From: Pseudomonas sp. Os17
GTDB taxonomy: Bacteria > Pseudomonadota > Gammaproteobacteria > Pseudomonadales > Pseudomonadaceae
Length of the DNA stretch: 64,000 bases
Direction of reading: 5' to 3'
NCBI RefSeq assembly: GCF_001547895.1
Contig: NZ_AP014627.1
Location: forward strand, 3,041,501-3,105,500
Shown: in pieces, positions 36,308-45,174 of the stretch
Numbering within the stretch: the stretch's first letter is position 1
Layout: each line of letters starts with the position of its first letter
The notes under the pieces: model-generated
What the model saw: only the letters and a program-made list of their open reading frames with translations
Told to the model about the DNA's origin: nothing
The model's database searches: none
Position numbers and translations under genes: made by a program

Positions 36308-37507
36308 TTACAGGCCGGAAAGGCCGAGTGCGGGGTCGATGGCGTCGAGGGCGTCGGCCAGGGCCTTGGCCTTGTCGGTGATCTCTTGGCGTTGTGCAGC
36401 GCTGACCTGGTCGTAGTCCACATAGCCAAACCCTTGGCGCAGGCTGTCGAGGCGGGCCGCCAGGGCCTGGGTGGCGCCGTCCACCTGGTTCAGCAAGGGG
36501 GCGGCGGATTTGCTCAGCAAGGGACGCAGCAGGTCGACGACCTTGCGCGTGGTGTCCAGGTTGGCGGCAAAACCGTTGAGGTCGCTGTGGCTGTAGCGCT
36601 CCTCTTCACCGCTGCCGGCTCGCTGCTCGGCCAGGCTGCGGATGTTGCGCGCCACCACGCCGACCAGCTGTTGCGGCGCCAGGGTCTGGGCCAGCAACTG
36701 CTCCTTGAGGCGGGCCACATCGCTGGACAGGCCTTGCGCCACCGGGGCCAGGCCGGCCAGGTCGCGTTGCTCGAACAGGCCGTATTCCAGGCGATGGAAG
36801 CCGCGAAAGCCCGGGTCCTGTTCGCGCTGCTCGAAGTAGTCGGCGCGGGCGTTGATGGCGTTGTCCAGCTCGGCCAGGCGCTGGGCCGCCGGCGCCAGAC
36901 GCTGATAGGCGGCCCGGGCCGGCAGGTACAGGGCCTGGGCCTGCTTCAGGTCGCCGGCGTCGATGGCTTGCTGCAAGGCGCTCACCGCCTTGACCAGGGC
37001 GCTGCCGGAAACACTGAGGTAGACCCGGAACTCCGACAGCGGCCCGACAAAGGCCAGCAGCGAGGGGCCGGCCTTGGCCTGGGCGTCGGACTCGGCGGTG
37101 GCCGTCACGTGCAAGGTGCCCCGCGGGTTGCTCAACAGTCCGCAGGTCATGGCGTAGTCACCCGGTTGCAGGTTGGCGTTGATCACCTGGCTCAGGCCCG
37201 GAGCGATGTTCTCCCGCTCCTCGACCACCAGCACGCCGTCGAGGATTTCCCATTCCACGGCGCGCTCGGAGCGGTTGACGATGCGAAAGCTGGCACGCCC
37301 GGCCGCAACGGTCAGGGCGTTGGGCTCACAGCCCTTGGGGTGGATGGTCAGGGTGATTTCGCCCTGGTGCGCCTGACGCTTGTCGGCGGCCAGTTGCGCG
37401 GCGTAATAGAACAGCCCGCCGGCGGCGATCATCACGATCACCGAGCCGGCAACCGCCCAGCGCAAGGCGCGAGGGGGCGAGGCCTGGGGAGAGGCTTGCT
37501 GGGTCAT
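36308..37507 (-). CDS. efeO: iron uptake protein EfeO (cupredoxin plus imelysin domains)
   Basis: A 399-aa periplasmic protein. An N-terminal hydrophobic segment (WAVAGSVIVMIAAGGLFYYAA) acts as signal or anchor. A cupredoxin domain follows at about 45–135 (GCEPNALTVAAGRASFRIVN … PGDYAMTCGLL), with metal-ligand candidates Cys and Met. The C-terminal imelysin domain has GFHRLEYGLFEQ and EEERYSHSDLNGFAAN. It should bind iron (possibly copper) and pass it to EfeU. It lies 9 bases downstream of efeU and 15 bases upstream of efeB. Confidence 0.94.
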   Translation of the reverse strand: MTQQASPQASPPRALRWAVAGSVIVMIAAGGLFYYAAQLAADKRQAHQGEITLTIHPKGCEPNALTVAAGRASFRIVNRSERAVEWEILDGVLVVEERENIAPGLSQVINANLQPGDYAMTCGLLSNPRGTLHVTATAESDAQAKAGPSLLAFVGPLSEFRVYLSVSGSALVKAVSALQQAIDAGDLKQAQALYLPARAAYQRLAPAAQRLAELDNAINARADYFEQREQDPGFRGFHRLEYGLFEQRDLAGLAPVAQGLSSDVARLKEQLLAQTLAPQQLVGVVARNIRSLAEQRAGSGEEERYSHSDLNGFAANLDTTRKVVDLLRPLLSKSAAPLLNQVDGATQALAARLDSLRQGFGYVDYDQVSAAQRQEITDKAKALADALDAIDPALGLSGL

Positions 37508-37516
37508 GGGGGAGCC

Positions 37517-38365
37517 TTACTGACGGGAAACGGAAGAGGTCGGGGCGGGCGCCTTGGCCGCGCTGCCGGCGGGCAGGAAGAACAGCACCAGGGTCACCGC
37601 CAGGTACAGCCCATAGGCGCCGAGGGTGCTGAGGGTGGGCGCGTCCTGGTAACCGAACATGCCGGCCAGCACCGAGCCCAGCGGGCTGTCCATGGGCAGG
37701 CTGGCGCTGAAGTCGAAGAGCACGGTCTGCCAGTGGTTCCAGATTCCGGCTTCGTGCAGGGCCTGTACCGAGTTGGCGAGGATGCCGGCGGCCACCACCA
37801 GGATGAACAGCCCGGTCCAGCGGAAGAACGCCCCGAGGTTCAGGCGCATGCTGCCGGTGTAGATCAGCCAACCGACGATGATTGCCCCGATCAGGCCCAG
37901 CAGGGCGCCGATGGGCGCGCCAGGTCCTTCGCTCTGCTGGAACACCGCCAGCAGGAAGAACACGGTTTCCAGGCCTTCCCGGGCAACGGCGAAGAACACC
38001 ATGGCGATCAGGGCCATGACCTGATGCCGGGAGCCGGCCAGGGCCTGGTCCAGGGACACCTGCAGGGAGTGCTTGATGGAGCGGGCCACCTTGCGCATCC
38101 AGAACACCATGGAGCTGAGGATGCCCACGGCCACCAGGCCGACGATGCCTTCGAACAGTTCCTGCTGTTTCTGCGGGAACTCGGCGCTCATCAGCTCCAG
38201 GCCGCCGCCCACCAGCAGGGCCAGGGCCGCGGCGAGAAACACCCCGATCCACACCGCGGGCATCCACTGGCCGCGGCCGGTCTGTTTCAGGTAACTGGCG
38301 ATGATGCCAACGATAAGCGCGGCTTCAATCCCTTCGCGCAGCATGATCAGAAATGGAACGAGCAT
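37517..38365 (-). CDS. efeU: ferrous iron permease EfeU (FTR1 family)
   Basis: Inner-membrane permease of 282 aa with seven hydrophobic segments. The two FTR1 iron motifs of the REGxE kind are REGIEA at residues 10–15 in the first helix and REGLET in the middle. It begins MLVPFLIMLREGIEAALIVG, as expected. It is the first gene of efeU-efeO-efeB-efeM, closely spaced throughout, with a Fur-type box upstream. It imports iron, mainly under aerobic, acidic or low-iron conditions in characterised systems. Confidence 0.95.
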   Translation of the reverse strand: MLVPFLIMLREGIEAALIVGIIASYLKQTGRGQWMPAVWIGVFLAAALALLVGGGLELMSAEFPQKQQELFEGIVGLVAVGILSSMVFWMRKVARSIKHSLQVSLDQALAGSRHQVMALIAMVFFAVAREGLETVFFLLAVFQQSEGPGAPIGALLGLIGAIIVGWLIYTGSMRLNLGAFFRWTGLFILVVAAGILANSVQALHEAGIWNHWQTVLFDFSASLPMDSPLGSVLAGMFGYQDAPTLSTLGAYGLYLAVTLVLFFLPAGSAAKAPAPTSSVSRQ

Positions 38366-38405
38366 TCAGCACCGGCGGGGCAATGGGTAGGGAGCTAATT
38401 TGTAA

Positions 38406-38424
38406 CATAATGATACTCATTGCT
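38406..38424 (-). promoter_or_regulatory. Fur box upstream of efeU
   Basis: The 19-base site reads CATAATGATACTCATTGCT on the plus strand and matches 13 of 19 positions of the Fur consensus GATAATGATAATCATTATC by my count. It is about 40 bases upstream of the efeU start codon, where it would cover the promoter. Iron-responsive repression follows from this. Confidence 0.75.
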
Positions 38425-38627
38425 AAATGAAGATGATTGGCATCCGCTGAACCTGAGCTGAACGAGATTTGTTTACTTCTACGGCGGGGTTTGGCGCCCA
38501 TCCCCCACCCGGCATGGGCCGGCTGGCCGGCGCAGAGAGGCGCGAGAGAGAGGTTGAAGGGGCTGGCGCAGTCGCTGGTCAGCCGGCGCCTACGGGGGAG
38601 GGAGATGCAGGTTTTGGCGTAGGCGGC

Positions 38628-39533
38628 TCAGCCGCGGTTCTGTTCGGTCAGGCGTTGCACCGCCAGGCGCCGGTAATGGGAAGGGGTCATGCCCTTGAGC
38701 TGCTGGAAGCGTCGGTTGAAGTTGGAGATGTTGTTGAAGCCCGATTCGAAGCACACGTCGGTCACCGGTTTGTCGCCAGCGGCCAGCAGTTCGCAGGACT
38801 TGCTGATGCGCAGGCGATTGACGAACTCGATGAAGCAGCGGCCGGTGGCTTGCTTGAACACTCGGGAGAAGTAGCTGGCTTTCATCCCCAGGTACTCGGC
38901 GACTTCCTCCAGGGGCAGTTCCCGGGCGTAGTGGGCAAAGATGTAGTCCACCGCGCGGTTGGTGCGGTCGACGCTGTGTTCATCCGCCAGTTGCCCGCGG
39001 GTGGCGCTGGACAGCAACTGGTAGTCGTCGCAGGCCGCCAGCAGTTCCATGAGGATGAAGAAGTGGCCGAGCCGGGTGATGCCGCTGGAGTCGGCGATAC
39101 GCTGCATTAGCGGCATGGCCTGGGCGATGGTCTGCGGGCAGCGGAACTCGATGCCGTACTGGGCCCGCTCCAGCAGGGGACTGAGGTTCTTCAGTTCGCT
39201 GAAGATCTGGCTGCCGCTGTCGAAGAGTTCGTCGGTGAAGTTCACCAGCATGTCGCGCTTGGGCACCACTTCGTCCTCGGCCACCTGGCTGATCCAGTTG
39301 TGGGGCAGGTTGGGGCCGGTGAGGAACAGGGTGTGCGGATAGAAGTTGCCGATGTAGTCACCGATGAACACCTTGCCGGCGCTGGCGACGATCAGGTGCA
39401 GCTCGTACTCCTTGTGGAAATGCCAGCGCACCAGTGGGCTGGGGAAGCCGTGCTGGCGATAGATGATCGACAGGCCGTTGTGGTCGTCCATCAATTCATA
39501 GGAAGGGTCGGTGATCTTGCCGGGTCGGCTCAT
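38628..39533 (-). CDS. AraC family regulator, MtlR-like
   Basis: A 301-aa regulator from ATG 39533. An N-terminal cupin-like sensing region (VRWHFHKEYELHLIVASAGK, then GDYIGNFYPHTLFLTGPNLP) precedes a C-terminal pair of helix-turn-helices (ELPLEEVAEYLGMKASYFSR and KPVTDVCFESGFNNISNFNR). The sequence strongly recalls MtlR, the mannitol/sorbitol operon activator of P. fluorescens, but no polyol genes are nearby, so I leave the symbol blank. It may be a paralogue or act at a distance. The 165 bases upstream hold only a degenerate REP fragment. Confidence 0.85.
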   Translation of the reverse strand: MSRPGKITDPSYELMDDHNGLSIIYRQHGFPSPLVRWHFHKEYELHLIVASAGKVFIGDYIGNFYPHTLFLTGPNLPHNWISQVAEDEVVPKRDMLVNFTDELFDSGSQIFSELKNLSPLLERAQYGIEFRCPQTIAQAMPLMQRIADSSGITRLGHFFILMELLAACDDYQLLSSATRGQLADEHSVDRTNRAVDYIFAHYARELPLEEVAEYLGMKASYFSRVFKQATGRCFIEFVNRLRISKSCELLAAGDKPVTDVCFESGFNNISNFNRRFQQLKGMTPSHYRRLAVQRLTEQNRG

Positions 39534-39698
39534 GGCGGGAGACAGTTCTTGTTGTTGGCCCGCCCGATAATGCCTCGCGGCCTTCCCGTGCACCAGCAGG
39601 AACTGGCTGGCCAGCGAAGGCACCCACCCATTCAACGCCTTTGCGACCCTATTCGCCGGCCCCTGCAACCTCCCGCAGCTCCTGCGAGGGCGCCGGGG

Positions 39699-40997
39699 TC
39701 AGGAGGCGGGGCGGTTCTTCGCCTCGATCCACTGCGCCATGTATTGGGTGCTCTTGTGATGATGGTGGCGCAGCATGGCGCCGGTGAAGTTGTCGCGGCG
39801 CAGCTGTTCCAGGTGCTGGCGGCACTGCTGCAGGCGCTGGATCAGCGCCGGGCCGTGAATCTGCCGGCGGTAGCGTGCCTCCAGCAGGCGCGCGCCCGCG
39901 GCCTGGGCCTGGTTCCACAGGGCCTGATCCTGATACAGGCGCACCGCCGCCGAGGCCAGGGCGCTGGCGGATTCGGCCACCGCCCCGGGCCACGGCAGGT
40001 CGTCCTGGGACATGGATTCGCTGCCCACCGGGGTGGTCACGCTGGGGGTGCCGCAGAGCATGGCGTCCAGCAGCTTGCCCTTGATCCCAGCGCCGAAACG
40101 CAGGGGCGCCAGGCAGATCCGCGCCGCGCTCATCACCTGCAGCGCGTCTTCGGCCCAGTTCATGATGTGAAAGCCCTGGGCCGGGTTGTGCAGAGCCGCG
40201 GCCTTGGGCGGGGTGTAGGCGCCATACAGGTGCAGTTGCGCGCCGGGCAGTTGCTGGCGGATCAGCGGCCACACGCGGTTCTTCATCCACAGCACGGCGT
40301 CCCAGTTCGGCGCGTGACGGAAATTGCCGATGCTGAGGAAGTGCGCCCGCTGTTCAAAGGGCGGGAACTGGCCCGGCAACCGGTCCAGCATCAGTGGGCA
40401 CCAGTGCAGCAAGGCCGGGGGCAGGCGGAACTGCTGCACCAGCAGGTCGATCTCCACTTCGGAGATCATCAGGCTCAGGTCGCAGCGGTAGATGGCGGCG
40501 ATCTCGCGCTTGGCCAGGTCGGTGTCGGCCATGTGGCGAAATTCTTCCAGCGGCGCCCGGCGGAACAGGGCGCTGAAGTCATCCTCGTCGGCGCCGGCCT
40601 TGAGCTGATCCTTGAGTCGCTGGTGGCGGGCGTGGCGCAGGCATTGCAGGTCCGAGGTTTCCAGGACCCGCAGGGCATTCGGGCAGTGCTGCTCGACGCG
40701 CCAGCCGAACTGCTCTTCCATCATGAACTGGTCGAACAGCACGATATCCGGCGCCAGTTCGGCGACGAAGCGGTCGAAACTGCTGTTGTTGAGTTCGATC
40801 GGGCACTCGCGGATGCCCAGCGCCGCCAGGTCCTCCTTGTGCTCGCCCTCGTTGGCCGGGCTGCTGAAGGTCAGCTCCCACCCCTGATCGAGAAAGCTCT
40901 GGAGGATCTGCATCATGTGCCCGCCGGCGGCGGAGGAGCGGGGTTCTGGCCAGACGTAACCAATGATCAGGACTTTGGTTGCGGCGGTGGGACTCAT
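39699..40997 (-). CDS. glycosyltransferase, GT-B fold (family 4-like)
   Basis: A 432-aa cytoplasmic protein. The N-terminal Rossmann half starts VLIIGYVWPEPRSSAAGGHM. The C-terminal half contains a donor-site region (APLRFGAGIKGKLLDAMLCGTPSVTTPVGSESM) typical of GT-B retaining enzymes. The acceptor and sugar are unknown, and no polysaccharide genes are adjacent. The tail (LRRDNFTGAMLRHHHHKSTQ) has an odd natural run of four histidines. It is a single gene between the AraC regulator and the signalling island. Confidence 0.82.
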   Translation of the reverse strand: MSPTAATKVLIIGYVWPEPRSSAAGGHMMQILQSFLDQGWELTFSSPANEGEHKEDLAALGIRECPIELNNSSFDRFVAELAPDIVLFDQFMMEEQFGWRVEQHCPNALRVLETSDLQCLRHARHQRLKDQLKAGADEDDFSALFRRAPLEEFRHMADTDLAKREIAAIYRCDLSLMISEVEIDLLVQQFRLPPALLHWCPLMLDRLPGQFPPFEQRAHFLSIGNFRHAPNWDAVLWMKNRVWPLIRQQLPGAQLHLYGAYTPPKAAALHNPAQGFHIMNWAEDALQVMSAARICLAPLRFGAGIKGKLLDAMLCGTPSVTTPVGSESMSQDDLPWPGAVAESASALASAAVRLYQDQALWNQAQAAGARLLEARYRRQIHGPALIQRLQQCRQHLEQLRRDNFTGAMLRHHHHKSTQYMAQWIEAKNRPAS

Positions 40998-41065
40998 GAG
41001 CGGGCATTCCTGGCAGGCGGGGGCAAAAAAAGGTCGCCATTAAACCACAGCCGGCCGCCACCGGA

Positions 41066-41425
41066 TCAGCCGAGGATGCTGCGCACCTTGTCCCGCAACT
41101 GATCGATAGAGAAGGGCTTGCCGATCACCGCCATGCCGGCCGGCACCTCGATGGATTCGGCGTAACCGCTGGCGAACAGTACCGGCAATTGCGGGCGCAA
41201 CTGCCGGGCCCGTTCGGCCAGTTCGCGGCCGTTCATGCCGGGCAGGCCGACATCGGTCATCAGCAGGTCGATGCCTTGCCCCGTCTCTTCCAGCAGGTGC
41301 AGCGCGGCGTCGCTGCCATCGGCTTCCAGGACATTGAATTCGAGCTCTTCGAGAACATCGACAATCAACATGCGCACGATGGCATCGTCTTCGACGACTA
41401 GGATGGTGGTAGCGCTGGCGGGCAT
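41066..41425 (-). CDS. stand-alone receiver domain response regulator
   Basis: A 119-aa CheY-like protein consisting of one receiver only. The acidic pair is in ILVVEDD, the phospho-acceptor in LLMTDVGLPGMNG and the lysine in VIGKPFS. The ATG at 41425 is chosen because the receiver begins right after it; a longer frame exists to 41644 but reads through the divergent promoter. It has the FixJ/hybrid-kinase-receiver look (LPGMNGRELAERARQLRPQL) shared with the kinase at 48397, so it may be phosphorylated by the neighbouring hybrid kinases. Confidence 0.88.
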   Translation of the reverse strand: MPASATTILVVEDDAIVRMLIVDVLEELEFNVLEADGSDAALHLLEETGQGIDLLMTDVGLPGMNGRELAERARQLRPQLPVLFASGYAESIEVPAGMAVIGKPFSIDQLRDKVRSILG

Positions 41426-41517
41426 AGGGACACTCTCAAGAAATGAATTCGGTGGGGCGGCGTGACAGGCGGCCCTGTGCATCAGTAAGTGGCAGCTGGC
41501 CACAAGTTCCCGAAGCT

Positions 41518-41542
41518 GTACAAAAAAATGCTCTTGTACAAG
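41518..41542. promoter_or_regulatory. paired TGTACA sites in the divergent promoter region
   Basis: TGTACA at 41518–41523 and the 10-bp palindrome CTTGTACAAG at 41533–41542 are 17 bases apart, centre to centre, and separated by an A-rich run. They lie between the divergent receiver gene and the hybrid kinase. A dimeric regulator could bind here; no protein can be assigned. Confidence 0.4.
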
Positions 41543-41586
41543 CGTCGGCAAGAATAACCGCTTCCTTTGTCCCAGCGCAGCTTCAA

Positions 41587-41614
41587 TTGCAGTTGTGAAC
41601 CCACAGGTTATAAA
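41587..41614 (+). promoter_or_regulatory. possible σ70 promoter of the hybrid kinase operon
   Basis: TTGCAG (–35) is 16 bases from TATAAA (–10), giving a leader of about 60 bases to the ATG at 41680. Confidence 0.55.
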
Positions 41615-41679
41615 AAATAGCTGCAATGGCCGAATGTGGGGCAAACTTCGTTTTTTTTACCGGCGTCCAGGTCCATCAA

Positions 41680-44600
41680 ATGATTCGTCCGACTTCGATT
41701 GATGAACAGAGTTTTCGCAAGCTGCTGACCCGCAACATCAGCCTGCCCCTGGGTGTGGGCGTGCTCAGCGCGGTTTTTTTCGTGTCCCTGATCACCTACC
41801 TGCTCTCGGTGATCCAGTGGGTGCAGCACACTGACCGGGTGATCAATAACATCAACGAGGCGGCGCGCCTGACCATTGACCTGGAAACCGGCATGCGCGG
41901 TTTTCTGATCACCGGCGACGAGCACTTTCTCGATCCCTATGAAGTGGCCAAGCCGCGCATCGTCAGCGAGCTGCGCAGCCTCCAGGAACTGGTGAAGGAC
42001 AACCCGCAGCAGGTGGATCGGCTCAAGCGCCTGGAAGCCCTGCAGACCGAGTGGAACAACTTCGCCCAGGGCATGATCGAGCTGCGTCGGCAGAACGGCG
42101 ACTACCGTGGCGCGGTACAGGCCGGCCGCGGCAAGCGCCTGACCGACGAGATCCGCAAGGAATACGACGACGCGGTGACCATGGAGCAGCAACTGCGCCT
42201 GGAGCGCAATGAAGACGTCAGTCGCACGACCATTTTCAGCGTGATCCTGTACCTGCTGTTCGTGGTGGGCATCAGTGGCCTGCTGGCCTACATCGGCCGG
42301 CGCGACCTGCTGGCGCTGTCGAAAAGCTACAGCGACAACCTCGAGGCCCAGGACCAGAGCGCGCGTCGCCTGGAGCAGCAAGCCTGGCTGCGCAACGGCC
42401 AGACCGAGCTGGCCGAGCAGATGCTCGGGCAACTGAGCCTGAACCTGTTGGGGCGCAACATCCTGCACTTCTGTGCCCAGTACCTGGGGACGCCGGTGGC
42501 GGCGCTGTATGTGCGCGAAGACCACGGCGGCCTCAAGCGCGTGGCGTCCTACGGCTTCTCCCGGGAGCAGGAGCAGCAGGAGCAGTCGCTGTATGGCGAT
42601 GAAGGCCTGGTGGGGCAGGCCGCGCAGCACAAGCGCCTGATCCGCCTGGACAACGTGCCGGCGGATTATTTCAAGGTCAGTTCCGGCCTGGGCGAAGGCG
42701 CGCCGCACAGCGTGCTGGTGGTGCCGACCCGGGATGACGATCGGGTCAACGGCGTGATCGAGCTGGGCTTCCTGCGGGCCTTGAGCGAACGCGATGTCGA
42801 GTTGCTGGAGCTGATTGCCGGCAATATCGGCACCTCCATCGAGGCCGCGCGCTATCGCCAGCGCCTGCAGGAAGTGCTGGCCGAAACCCAGCAGCTCAAC
42901 GAAGAGCTGCAGGTGCAGCAGGAAGAGTTGAAGACCGCCAACGAAGAGCTGGAGGAGCAGTCGCGGATTCTCAAGGAATCCCAGGTGCACCTGGAAACCC
43001 AGCAGGTGGAGCTGGAGCAGACCAACGAACGCCTGGCCGAACAGGCGCAGATCCTCGCTGAGCAGCGCGACGCCATGGACCGCAAGAACAACGAGTTGAA
43101 CGAGGCGCAGACCCAGCTCGAAGAGCGCGCCGAGGAGTTGCAGCGTTCCAGCCGGTACAAGTCCGAATTCCTCGCCAACATGTCCCACGAGTTGCGCACG
43201 CCCCTCAACAGCTCGTTGATCCTGGCCAAGCTGCTGGCGGAAAACCCCCAGGAGAACCTCAGTGCCGAGCAGGTCAAGTTCGCCGAATCGATCTACTCCG
43301 CCGGCAATGACCTGCTGAACCTGATCAACGACATCCTCGACATTTCCAAGGTCGAGGCCGGCAAGCTGGAAGTGCGTCCGGAAAACGCCAGCGTGCCGCG
43401 CCTGGTGGACGGTTTGCGCAACCTGTTCCAGCCGTTGACCGTGGACAAGGGCCTGGAATTCCGGGTGCAACTGCAGCCCGGGGTGCCGCAGATGTTGTTC
43501 ACCGACCGCCAGCGGGTCGAGCAGATTCTCAAGAACCTGCTGTCCAATGCGATCAAGTTCACCGAGCAGGGCCAGGTCAGCCTGAGCGTTTACGCACAGC
43601 CCGGCACGGGCATCGCCTTTGCCGTGCAGGATTCCGGCATCGGCATTGCCCGGGACCAGCAGGAGAGCATCTTCGAAGCCTTCCGCCAGGCCGACGGCAC
43701 CACCAGCCGGCGCTATGGCGGCACCGGCCTGGGGCTGTCGATCTCCCGGGATCTGGCCACCTTGCTGGGCGGCTCCATCAGCGTCAGCAGCGAGCCGGGG
43801 CGTGGCAGCATCTTCACCCTGGTGCTGCCGGAGCACTACAACGAGGCGGCGCAGCCGTTGATCGTGGCCCCGCCGGCGCTGTTGCCGGCAGCACCGGTGC
43901 AGCCGGCGAGCATGGCGCCGACGCCGGTAGAGGCACCGGCGGCCGAGATCCCGCGGTTCGCCGATGATCGGGACAAGGCACCGTTCAGCGGCCGCTGCAT
44001 CCTGGTGGTGGAGGACGAGCTCGAATTCGCGCACATCCTCTTCGATCTGGCTCACGAGCTGGGGTATCACTGCCTGGTGGCCCACGGCGCCGACGAAGGC
44101 TTCAGCCTGGCGGAGCAGTTCGTCCCCGATGCGATCCTGCTGGACATGCGCCTGCCCGACCATTCCGGGCTCACGGTGCTGCAGCGGCTCAAGGAGCACC
44201 CCCAGACCCGGCACATCCCGGTGCACGTGATTTCGGTGGAAGACCGGGTGGAAGCGGCCATGCACATGGGCGCCGTGGGCTACGCGGTGAAACCCACCAC
44301 CCGCGAGGAGCTCAAGGACGTGTTCGCCCGCCTCGAAGCCAAGCTGACCCAGAAGGTCAAGCGCGTGCTGCTGGTGGAGGACGACGATCTGCAGCGCGAC
44401 AGCATTGCCCGCCTGATCGGTGACGACGACATCGAGATCACCGCCGTGGGCCTGGCCCAGGATGCCCTGGACCTGCTGCGCGAGAACGTCTACGACTGCA
44501 TGGTCATCGACCTCAAGTTGCCGGACATGCTCGGCAACGACCTGCTCAAGCGCATGTCCACCGAGGACATCTGCTCCTTCCCGCCGGTGATCGTCTATAC

Positions 44601-45174
44601 CGGGCGCAACCTGACCCGGGACGAAGAGGCCGAGCTGCGCAAGTATTCGCGCTCGATCATCATCAAGGGCGCCCGCTCGCCGGAGCGCCTGCTGGATGAA
44701 GTGACGCTTTTTCTGCACAAAGTCGAATCCCAGTTGTCCCATGAGCGGCAAAAGATGCTCAAGACCGCCCGCAGCCGCGACAAGGTGTTCGAGGGGCGCA
44801 AGATTCTTCTGGTGGACGATGACGTGCGCAACATCTTCGCCCTGACCAGCGCCCTGGAACACAAGGGCGCGGTGGTGGTGATCGGGCGCAACGGCCATGA
44901 AGCCATTGCCCGCCTCAACGAGGTGGAGGATATCGACCTGGTGCTGATGGACGTGATGATGCCGGAGATGGACGGTTTTGAAGCCACGGTGCAGATCCGC
45001 AAGGACCCGCGCTGGCGCAAGCTGCCGATCATCGCCGTGACCGCCAAGGCCATGAAGGACGACCAGGAGCGCTGCCTTCAGGCCGGTTCCAACGATTACC
45101 TGGCCAAGCCCATCGACCTTGACCGGCTGTTTTCCCTTATCCGCGTGTGGCTACCGAAGATGGAAAGAATTTAG
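41680..45174 (+). CDS. CHASE3–GAF hybrid histidine kinase with three receivers
   Basis: A 1164-aa inner-membrane sensor. A first membrane helix at about residues 20–43 and a second near 186–207 enclose a CHASE3 periplasmic sensor (ETGMRGFLITGDEHFLDPY). A cytoplasmic GAF domain covers about 250–385 and is followed by a long E/Q-rich coiled coil at about 391–495. HisKA has phospho-acceptor H503 (NMSHELRTPLN), and the ATPase domain has DSGIGI and GGTGLGLSI. Three receivers follow, with predicted acceptors D822, D944 and D1091. The gene heads a tight operon with cheR and cheB homologues. The stimulus and final output are unknown. Confidence 0.95.
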   Translation: MIRPTSIDEQSFRKLLTRNISLPLGVGVLSAVFFVSLITYLLSVIQWVQHTDRVINNINEAARLTIDLETGMRGFLITGDEHFLDPYEVAKPRIVSELRSLQELVKDNPQQVDRLKRLEALQTEWNNFAQGMIELRRQNGDYRGAVQAGRGKRLTDEIRKEYDDAVTMEQQLRLERNEDVSRTTIFSVILYLLFVVGISGLLAYIGRRDLLALSKSYSDNLEAQDQSARRLEQQAWLRNGQTELAEQMLGQLSLNLLGRNILHFCAQYLGTPVAALYVREDHGGLKRVASYGFSREQEQQEQSLYGDEGLVGQAAQHKRLIRLDNVPADYFKVSSGLGEGAPHSVLVVPTRDDDRVNGVIELGFLRALSERDVELLELIAGNIGTSIEAARYRQRLQEVLAETQQLNEELQVQQEELKTANEELEEQSRILKESQVHLETQQVELEQTNERLAEQAQILAEQRDAMDRKNNELNEAQTQLEERAEELQRSSRYKSEFLANMSHELRTPLNSSLILAKLLAENPQENLSAEQVKFAESIYSAGNDLLNLINDILDISKVEAGKLEVRPENASVPRLVDGLRNLFQPLTVDKGLEFRVQLQPGVPQMLFTDRQRVEQILKNLLSNAIKFTEQGQVSLSVYAQPGTGIAFAVQDSGIGIARDQQESIFEAFRQADGTTSRRYGGTGLGLSISRDLATLLGGSISVSSEPGRGSIFTLVLPEHYNEAAQPLIVAPPALLPAAPVQPASMAPTPVEAPAAEIPRFADDRDKAPFSGRCILVVEDELEFAHILFDLAHELGYHCLVAHGADEGFSLAEQFVPDAILLDMRLPDHSGLTVLQRLKEHPQTRHIPVHVISVEDRVEAAMHMGAVGYAVKPTTREELKDVFARLEAKLTQKVKRVLLVEDDDLQRDSIARLIGDDDIEITAVGLAQDALDLLRENVYDCMVIDLKLPDMLGNDLLKRMSTEDICSFPPVIVYTGRNLTRDEEAELRKYSRSIIIKGARSPERLLDEVTLFLHKVESQLSHERQKMLKTARSRDKVFEGRKILLVDDDVRNIFALTSALEHKGAVVVIGRNGHEAIARLNEVEDIDLVLMDVMMPEMDGFEATVQIRKDPRWRKLPIIAVTAKAMKDDQERCLQAGSNDYLAKPIDLDRLFSLIRVWLPKMERI

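Noticed and set aside
41608..44898. 1096-codon open frame antisense to the hybrid kinase
   Set aside because: Shadow of a confidently assigned kinase with all catalytic motifs; the antisense product is low-complexity.
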